Positions 57,499 to 64,000 of a stretch of DNA of 64,000 nt are shown here, piece after piece. Source of the DNA: Talaromyces rugulosus (taxonomy: Eukaryota > Ascomycota > Eurotiomycetes > Eurotiales > Trichocomaceae). The position numbers and the translations under genes are program-made. The notes beneath the pieces are model-generated. The model did no database searches and was not told where the DNA came from. It saw nothing but the letters and a program-made list of their open reading frames with translations. Each line of letters starts with the position of its first letter. Position 1 is the stretch's first letter. The stretch spans positions 4,782,001 through 4,846,000 of the forward strand of contig NC_049564.1 in NCBI RefSeq assembly GCF_013368755.1, read 5' to 3'.

Positions 57499-58411
57499 GT
57501 TGCAAAGACCGTAGGAAACTATATATTGGAGTCTAGAAGAAGTGAGTTGTGGCTCGACATAAAGTGGTTTGCAGCGAACGAGAAAAATCAATACACAGAA
57601 AGGGGATCCAGCCCCTTCATAAAGGCCATCGATGGACGCATGACCACGCGATCAACAATGAGCAGAGTGTCAGGAGGGATGTGGAGATGTGCGGGGCCGA
57701 ACGAAGACCGAGTTGGCAAACCGACCTGATTCTCTAGGTATCCAGCACTTGCAGGAGTTGATTATGCGCAGCGCAGAACGAGGCACGACGCAGTCAGCCA
57801 GAATAATTCGGAGAAAGCGACAGGCAGCGAGAAAGGACCCTGGAGGAAGCGCAACTACGTATTTATTTAATGGAGGCTGCGGCGTTCAGCAGTTAAATAT
57901 AGAACGATCGGGGCCGCCAGGCACCACCCGCCCAATCAGCGCTGCGGCATTAGCAATCATCGACTGAGTCAGACATTCCTGACTGCTCGAATCACGCCAC
58001 AAAGCTTACGATTGCATAGTGCAACGTAGTAACAATTTGTTTTCGGGGCCGACCCAAGGCCGCGACATCGACTGCCTCGATCTGACATTGGTGCGAGATC
58101 GCAGAGACTTTGGATTCTAATACTATATTACATCATGTATTACAGTTACATAGTAGGTAGTTTCTTGGAAGAATAATAAACAACGTACTCTGTACGTACG
58201 AAAGTGTAGAGTACTACGTAACTAGTAGGTAAGTAGTAGTAACTAGAGTCTAGAGAACAAAGAGTAATTGCTGCCTTACGCCTTAGGCACAAGGAATCAC
58301 GTGCGTTCCGCCCAGCTTCCCCACATGCTCCATCACAGCTTCCGCTTCCGCTTCCGGCTCCAAATAATCTGACATCAAACAGCAACAGAGTACAGAGTAT
58401 AGAGTATAGAG
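57499..58411. promoter_or_regulatory. intergenic, upstream of the CID-RS gene
   Basis: About 0.9 kb. Contains three tandem CTTCCG units near 58338-58357 and AGAGTA-type repeats directly before the start codon (58386-58410). No gene supported. Confidence 0.45.
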
Positions 58412-60077
58412 ATGGCTGCTCACCAGCTCGCCATCGCCAAGGCGTCTTTCTCTGCTGCCCTGCTGCGCCCGGATCCCTCTACAGTGCCGCGCGACGACAT
58501 CTCGACCTTCCATGCCTTACTCGACAAGGCTCTGTCGCATTGTTCGCGAACCAACGTCCAGGTCTGATCCGTTGCTGTCCTTTGGTACCTGTCGTCGAGA
58601 CGTGAATACTAAATTTTTTCTGCATATTTCTGGTGATTAGACTTGCAAGGAATGGCTTCTCCACTATGTTGTTTCCTCGTCAAACAGAGCAAATGTGCTG
58701 GGCAAATATCTGACTGCTTTGTCGGAATCGTCCAAGCCGGCCTCCCTTGAGGATGCCCACACCCAGACCGACAGCCGAAAACTGTCTGGGAAACGGACCA
58801 GGCTCCACATCTTGTACTTGCTGAACGACGTCTTCCACCATACCAAGTATCATACCAATGGCGGGCCCGGCGCCTTTGTCACTTTTAGTAGCGCGCTGCA
58901 ACCCCATGTGGTCGAATTGCTCGGCTTTGCCGCATCATACGATCGCAAGAAGAACCCTAAGCACTACCGAAGACTAGACCAGCTATTGGGGGTGTGGTCT
59001 GATCACGGATACTATAACACCGACTATATCAACAAGCTACGAGAGGCGGTCAACAATTCGGAATCGGTAGACGCAATCAAGGCATCAGTCGGTCTTGTGG
59101 ATGACGCAGCCAATATGCAGTCGAAAAACACCCGGAGAGACGCACCCTATATGATGCCACCTACCCACGGAGATATATCCACGCCCTATTATGACCTGCC
59201 AGCTGGCAATTTCGTCCCGCACATCATCCCAGACTCCACAGCTCCCATCAGGCCCGACATCGTCAAGCCACTCCAATTCGTCCCTGGTCCGCCAGACCAA
59301 AAGCTCGTTGGCGCGCTGAAAAGATTTTTTAACGATGTCGACCGCATATATGGCTCCGCCGACTTTGAACTTGGCGAAAACACCGAGATCGACATCAATG
59401 AACTGGGGCAGGCGATTGTTCGGGATGAGAAAAGCGGAGACATTGTCGACGGGGATACATACTACGGATGGTCCCGAGACTTCTGCGTGCAGATGAAGAA
59501 GCGAAAGGAAAAGCACCTTACCCGAAGCCGCAGTCGGAGTGACAGCCGCGGGGCGGACGATCGTCGCAGGCGTCGTTATTCAGACAGCAATTCTAGTGGA
59601 TATAGCAGACGTGGTGATCGAATGCCACGCTCACGTTCTCGGTCTCGTTCCCGGGACCGTCGACGGCATTCGAGACCAAGATCGCGATCACGGTCTGATT
59701 CATATTCCCCAAGACCTGCCACGCCGCCTTCATCATTTCCCAATCCGCATCATGGCCATCGCCAACATCAACCTCCTCCACCACCACCACCACCACCTCC
59801 TCCCCACTCGAATCCTCCTCATCAGAACCATGCTGGATTCCCGCCGGCTTTCAATGGAAACATGCCTCCCCAGAATTATAACGGCGGATGGTCTCAAGGC
59901 GGCCCACCTCCGCCCCCCTTTACTCAGGGTGGCCAAATGTTTGTGCCGCCAGGCGTGCCAGCTTTTCCGCCGCCTTATCAACCGGGCAACAGACAACAGC
60001 TGCCCCCAGGCTCATTCCCTCCCCCGTGGCAGGGTGGTCACCAAGGAGGTTACAATCAAGGAGGGGGGTGGTCATAA
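58412..60077 (+). CDS. CID-RS-proline-rich RNA-processing protein (CHERP-like)
   Basis: Two exons: 58412-58561 and 58641-60077, giving 528 residues. Residues about 10-165 form a CID domain (ENTH/VHS-like), with TCKEWLLHYVVSSSNRANVL, RLHILYLLNDVFHH and LGVWSDHGYYNTDYI. The arrangement is closest to CHERP and related splicing or polymerase-tail-binding factors. A conserved middle segment (FNDVDRIYGSADFELGENTE) is followed by an Arg/Ser-rich tract (RSRSRSRSRDRRRHSRPRS) and a Pro/Gly/Gln-rich tail with a run of eleven prolines. CID domains bind the phosphorylated C-terminal domain of RNA polymerase II, and RS tracts bind splicing factors. A nuclear role coupling transcription and splicing is likely; the exact yeast counterpart is unclear. 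Confidence 0.88.
59777..59806 (+). repeat. CCA/CCT trinucleotide repeat coding polyproline
   Basis: A run of CCT/CCA codons in the CID-RS gene encodes the proline stretch. It is a coding microsatellite and likely to vary in length between strains. Confidence 0.75.
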
Positions 60078-60258
60078 CTGTATTATAGTATTCCATAGCG
60101 GTTGCAATATGTAAATTATCAGACTAATATAACTTGCCTGAAAAGATATGTACATTGATATATTAGATTATTAAAATAGTTATCCCATGTCGACTTCTAA
60201 ACTCCGAAAACGCTGGCTTTTCAAAACAATGGCACTGGAAGCACATATAAAAAATTCC

Positions 60259-61213
60259 TTACAAAAGTGGAACACAGCTGATATAATCAGAGTCAAAGCC
60301 AAGCTGTATAGTAACGTTAGCAACCTTTGGACCGAAAATTCTCCCTAAGACGGTAAAAATAACTTACAATTGTTTCCTCGATGCAACAACTAGGCACACT
60401 CTCACACACGCCATCCTCGGCGAGATCAGTGCAGCTAAGGCCCGTGGTGCTACTGTCCAGGGCATCACCAATGATATTATCCAGGCTATCACCAATGATA
60501 TTATCCAGGTCCAGAATCGGGAGGATATCATTGACGATGTTTAGCAGGCTGTTCGACACTTGATTGAGACTTGTGCAGCATTTTTTCACTGCATTTGTAG
60601 GGCATGTGTTTGAGGTGCTTGAGGACGTGTCCTGCTCGGACTCTGATGTGCTTGGTGTTGGTGTTGGTGATGACGATGGCGTAGTGGTCGACGATTGTAG
60701 AGGGTTGACGATCGAGATGACCGGTGTAGGCACGACGATTGTTGACCAGTTTGGAATTGTAATGACTATCGACGAAGAAGGGAAGATTTCGATTGTGTCC
60801 AGAAGCAATGACGTGGATGTAGTTGGGGTTGGCAAGGAAATGGGAGATGAGTTTGAAGGAGAAGTAGTAGTCTGGGAAATAGGCTTCATGGTTCCTCCTT
60901 GCGCATTGGGCCTCCTAATCGGCATCAACGTCTGCGTTGGCACAACAGTCACCGTTTTGATACTAGTCACAGTAGCAGCGGCAGTAGCAGTAGCACCAGC
61001 AGCAGCAGAAGTGGTATCGGACGCAGATGTCGGCCAACCGCCTTCTATGGGTAAATGCGGTAAGTGAGCACTGAGTTCCGCTGCACCTTGCCTAGACTCT
61101 ATGGTAGCGGAGCGCTGATTCAGGCCATGGGGGACTGCATGAGCAACAAAAAAAGACGGAGCAGAGAGAACGATTGCCAGAGCGATGGCGAGTGGTGTAG
61201 GATTGGTTTGCAT
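60259..61213 (-). CDS. hydrophobin-like protein with long Ser/Thr-rich stalk
   Basis: Two exons: 61213-60368 and 60303-60259, giving 296 residues. The signal peptide is MQTNPTPLAIALAIVLSAPS, with cleavage near FVAHA. Residues about 45-200 are Ser/Thr/Pro/Val-rich and probably O-glycosylated. The C-terminal 95 residues carry eight cysteines in the order C-x7-CC-x47-C-x8-C-x5-CC-x14-C. The first is at residue 204, and the eighth is supplied only by the second exon (ISCVPLL). That is the hydrophobin pattern, class I-like, with a long Cys3-Cys4 loop. The loop contains an eight-residue repeat (LDNIIGDS/LDNIIGDA). Hydrophobins coat spores and hyphae and self-assemble at interfaces. Most are 80-150 residues without a stalk. 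Family membership rests on cysteine spacing, not on overall similarity. Reading through the intron would stop in GC without the proper end. Confidence 0.75.
60461..60508 (-). repeat. 24-bp tandem duplication in the hydrophobin-like gene
   Basis: Two adjacent 24-bp units (60461-60484 and 60485-60508) differ at two positions. They encode the duplicated LDNIIGD[S/A] in the Cys3-Cys4 loop. Confidence 0.85.
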
Positions 61214-61868
61214 TTTGAATACGTATTGCCCTTTCTGGAAGTTTTCAAAATAGGGTTAATAAAGAAATATCGGAGGAAAGGGGTTGGCACTGCTGATCAC
61301 CGTTAAACCTTGCTTGACTTGATGATAACTTTATTTCATTTTCTGATTAGAGAGGGATAATCGGTCCATAAATAATAAAATTAATCATCACAGGCTCCCA
61401 GGGAGGACATCTCCCAGCCTCTGTATTAAAAAGGCGCTGGCGAAGAAAAATTGCCTATTTGGGTATAAACGACTACGGATTAGGGCACCAGCCTCCGGTA
61501 GGCCTTGTGGTGTTGGTGGAGAAAATTGGAGTATTCCTTCGAAATAGCAGGTAAGTAGACGGAAACAGAGTGCTCTAAAGACCAGCCTCTGGATTTTTTC
61601 TTCCAGCTTCTTCGTGGTGGCTATTTTTCTACAGTTCTTGCCCGATCGGGAATCTGAGGAATGCTACCAGCCCCTGGGTTAGCATTTTAGCCAATAAATC
61701 ACATTCTAGACGGCATAAGCCTGGCATATTTCAAGTGCATGTCCGTTGTTTATTGGTCTGTCATCCACATGGTTTGCATTCCACACTAAATAGCATTCCA
61801 AACTAGAAACCCCTTGGAAACCACACTACGTAGCACAGAAAAATCCCGACTCAATTCAACCAGTCTAA
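61214..61868. other. intergenic hydrophobin-like/GH3
   Basis: 655 bp between tandem minus-strand genes, AT-rich, with the promoter of the hydrophobin-like gene and the GH3 3' end. No gene seen. Confidence 0.5.
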
Positions 61869-64000
61869 CTATAGACCCAGCCAATAACGTGTATTCTCAA
61901 CTTCAAACGTGGCAGACAGTGTATCTTCTCCAGTACCAGTGATGAGAATCGTGTACTCGCCCTTGACGGATGCCCAAGACTGCCGGATCTCATCCCAGAA
62001 GCTAGTGGCCAGTTTCTTCTCCACAGTTATTTGGACATCTTGATTCTCTCCCGGCTGCAGAAAGACTTTAGTGAACCCCTTCAATTCGCGCACTGGTCGT
62101 TTGATGCCTGTGGTGACTGGGGGCTTGACCCAGAGCTGTACAACTTCAGCTCCCGCGGTCTTTCCGGTGTTTGCAACGGTTATCGTTGCTGTAATAGTCT
62201 CGCCATCAGCCAAAGTGGACTTCTCCGGAGCTACCTCCAGAGACACGATGGTTCGTGAGAAGGTAGTATACGAAAGTCCGTAGCCGAAAGGAAACAAAGG
62301 CTGCAACTCCGTTTTTTCGTAGTAGCGGTATCCGACATAGATATCTTCTCCATATAACACGCGGCCTCTTTCAGAGCCAAAGTTAATATATGATGGATTA
62401 TCCTGTAGGCGAACTGGGAAGCTCAGAGACAGCTTTCCAGAAGGATTAACATCGCCGTACAGGACATCGGCAATACCGTTGCCAAGCTCGTTTCCTCCAA
62501 ACCACGCCTGGGCGAGAACATTGGCTTTGTGGGCCCAGGGCATGGTGACAGGGGTTCCGCTTTGGATCACAACGGCAGCGTTAGGGTTAGCATCGAGCAC
62601 GCGAGAGATCAACTCGTCTGTCCCCGGCGGCAGATCCATGTGCTCCCGGTCATATCCCTCGGTTTCCCATTCTCCGTTGAGGCCGGCCACGATGAGAACT
62701 TGCTCGGTCTTGGAAGCGAGATCTACAGCCTCTTGAATCGAGTCTTGCAGTTCACGGCGCTTACAAGCTCCGAATGCAAAGCCACCGGGCCCAAAGTCTA
62801 CTACGCCTCGGTTTTCCAACTTGGAAGTCGGTCTAGTGCCGTACTCAAACCGAATTTGATATGAAACACCGGCCTTGAGTTCCTTCGAGCCCCGTTCCTC
62901 CACAGTCGCGCTTCCGAAAAAGGCAAATCCCTTCTTCTGCTTGGTGAAGTTATCAACGACGAGTTCACCATCAACAAACAGCTTTCCTGTGCCGATGACT
63001 GTGACGCCAAAGTCGTACAGGCCGTCCTCTTCTGGAGTGAAAATCCCTTCAATGTCGACATAGAACAAGTCTGACTTGACTTTGGGATTTTTGTAGTCGG
63101 CGAGAAAGGCAGTGGAGTTAACCAACGTCAAGTGATCTAAAACATCACCTTTCGTCTCACCTGGCGCTTCGTTGTAGACCTTGAAGTCAAAACCTTTCTT
63201 CCCAGAAGTTGTCTTAAGAAGAGGCCCAAGCGGAGGTAGTGATTGATGGGCATAAGCACCCTGGGCGAAGCTAACATCTGCCTGGCTTGCCTTGCTGATG
63301 CCTTCGAATGGGGTCACCGCGTAATAAGCTAGCAGAGCAGCAGAACCACCGCCGCAGTACGTGGAAACCTTGCTATTGGGCCCAATTACTGCGACTGGTT
63401 TGTTTTTATCAAATGGCAGTACACTCTTGTTGTTGCGTAGGAGCACAATAGACTCTGCTGCTGCTCGACGGAGAAGCTTTTGGTCCTCGGGTCGGTTGAG
63501 TTCCTTTTCCTCGGCATCTTCTGGGATTCCTGACTTGTCGGCATAGTTGATTAGATCTAGCACATTTCGTACTCGTTCGTCCAGAACATGGTCGGGGACT
63601 TTTCTGGAGTTTACGGCATGTGCAAGAATGCTTCCACGCCAGCGGGTAGGGCCGGGCATTTCAAGGTCGAGCCCGGCAGTGATGGCGTCGGATGTGCTGT
63701 ATGTGCCGAACCTGTGAATCGCATTAGCCTTGGACTGTCACATTTCGCACTTTTGGATGATGTATGTACCAATCGCTCATGATCAAACCTTTCCACTTCC
63801 ATTCGTCGCGTAGTATATCCTCAAGAATGTTGCGGCTTTCGCTGACATGGGTACCATTGATCTTGTTGTAAGCGGTCATGAAACAGGCAGTTTTGCAGAT
63901 TCTCAAGGCCAGTTGAAATGGGAGGAGGTATATCTCCCTGAGGGCTCTTGCAGTCACGATGGTGTCGACGGCCAGTCTCTCGTGTTCCTGGTCATTGCAC
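61869..64000 (-). CDS. GH3 beta-glucosidase with PA14 domain, partial
   Basis: Two exons visible: 63711-61869 and 63770 to beyond 64000; the N-terminus lies outside the window. The first visible residues ([20 protein letters not shown]) belong to the GH3 barrel. [13 protein letters not shown] and GLIMSDW contain the nucleophile Asp, and the splice restores [20 protein letters not shown]. The GH3 C-terminal domain ([18 protein letters not shown]) is interrupted by a PA14 domain ([19 protein letters not shown]), then resumes with [21 protein letters not shown] fibronectin III-like domain closes the protein. This GH3-PA14-FnIII layout is that of fungal intracellular-type beta-glucosidases (BglI). 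It removes terminal glucose from beta-glucosides. No signal peptide can be judged. Confidence 0.95.

Noticed and set aside
59085..59996. Antisense frames across the CID-RS gene
   Set aside because: Mirror images of the CID and proline-rich coding sequence, including a Trp run from the CCA repeat.
60564..61067. 167-codon plus-strand frame rich in Val, Asp and Gly
   Set aside because: Exactly antisense to the Ser/Thr-rich stalk of the hydrophobin-like gene; its composition is the mirror of that repeat bias.

Overview
This window looks like nuclear DNA of a filamentous ascomycete, most likely an Aspergillus- or Penicillium-like member of the Eurotiales. The reasons are compact genes on both strands, many 50-75 bp GT-AG introns with CTAAC-type branch points, fungal-only families (Zn2Cys6 regulators, RTA1, Mim1, fungal COG2, questin oxidase-like, hydrophobin-like) and pyrimidine-rich promoters. 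The genus is an inference. I find about 23 protein genes, one tRNA-Thr, no CRISPR, no intact transposon and no rRNA. Most genes have introns; I placed exon junctions by joining frames at splice sites, and total lengths divide by three in every multi-exon model that is complete.

Layout. 1-4 kb: a possible partial gene at the left edge, then a Zn2Cys6 regulator. 4.5-7.6 kb: two mitochondrial membrane-protein insertion factors in tandem, Oxa1 (inner membrane) and Mim1/Tom13 (outer membrane). 8.3-18.4 kb: housekeeping genes: Shp1/p47, Cfd1 (cytosolic Fe-S assembly), an unknown serine-rich protein, Cog2, mitochondrial ribosomal protein uL1m, and cytosolic glutamyl-tRNA synthetase. 18.8-29.2 kb: membrane and environment genes: a tetraspanin, a paraoxonase-like protein, a P-type proton ATPase with an unusual acidic insertion, an RTA1-type seven-helix protein and a second Zn2Cys6 regulator. 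30.3-31.4 kb: a secreted class III chitinase, then 2.6 kb without a convincing gene. 34.0-43.3 kb: one giant gene for a 3036-residue DUF3638/DUF3645 protein. 44.6-46.0 kb: a low-complexity protein with a HAX1/MLF-like tail motif. 47.7 kb: tRNA-Thr(AGT). 48.4-52.9 kb: a questin oxidase-like gene and an aldo-keto reductase, divergently arranged. 53.2-60.1 kb: XPB/Ssl2 helicase of TFIIH, a tiny-exon DUF4748-like gene, a doubtful small ORF, and a CID-RS-proline splicing-type protein. 60.2-64 kb: a hydrophobin-like protein with a long Ser/Thr-rich stalk, and the C-terminal part of a GH3 beta-glucosidase with a PA14 domain that runs off the right edge.

How they fit together. There is no obvious secondary-metabolite cluster. 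Several neighbours share themes: Oxa1/Mim1 (mitochondrial insertion), uL1m/GluRS (translation, divergent over 273 bp), the RTA1 gene beside its upstream regulator, and cell-wall or surface proteins (chitinase, hydrophobin-like, GH3). The two items most worth following are the giant DUF3638/DUF3645 protein, whose motifs resemble those of the SecA ATPase, and the stalked hydrophobin-like protein, whose Cys3-Cys4 loop is stretched by a 24-bp tandem duplication.
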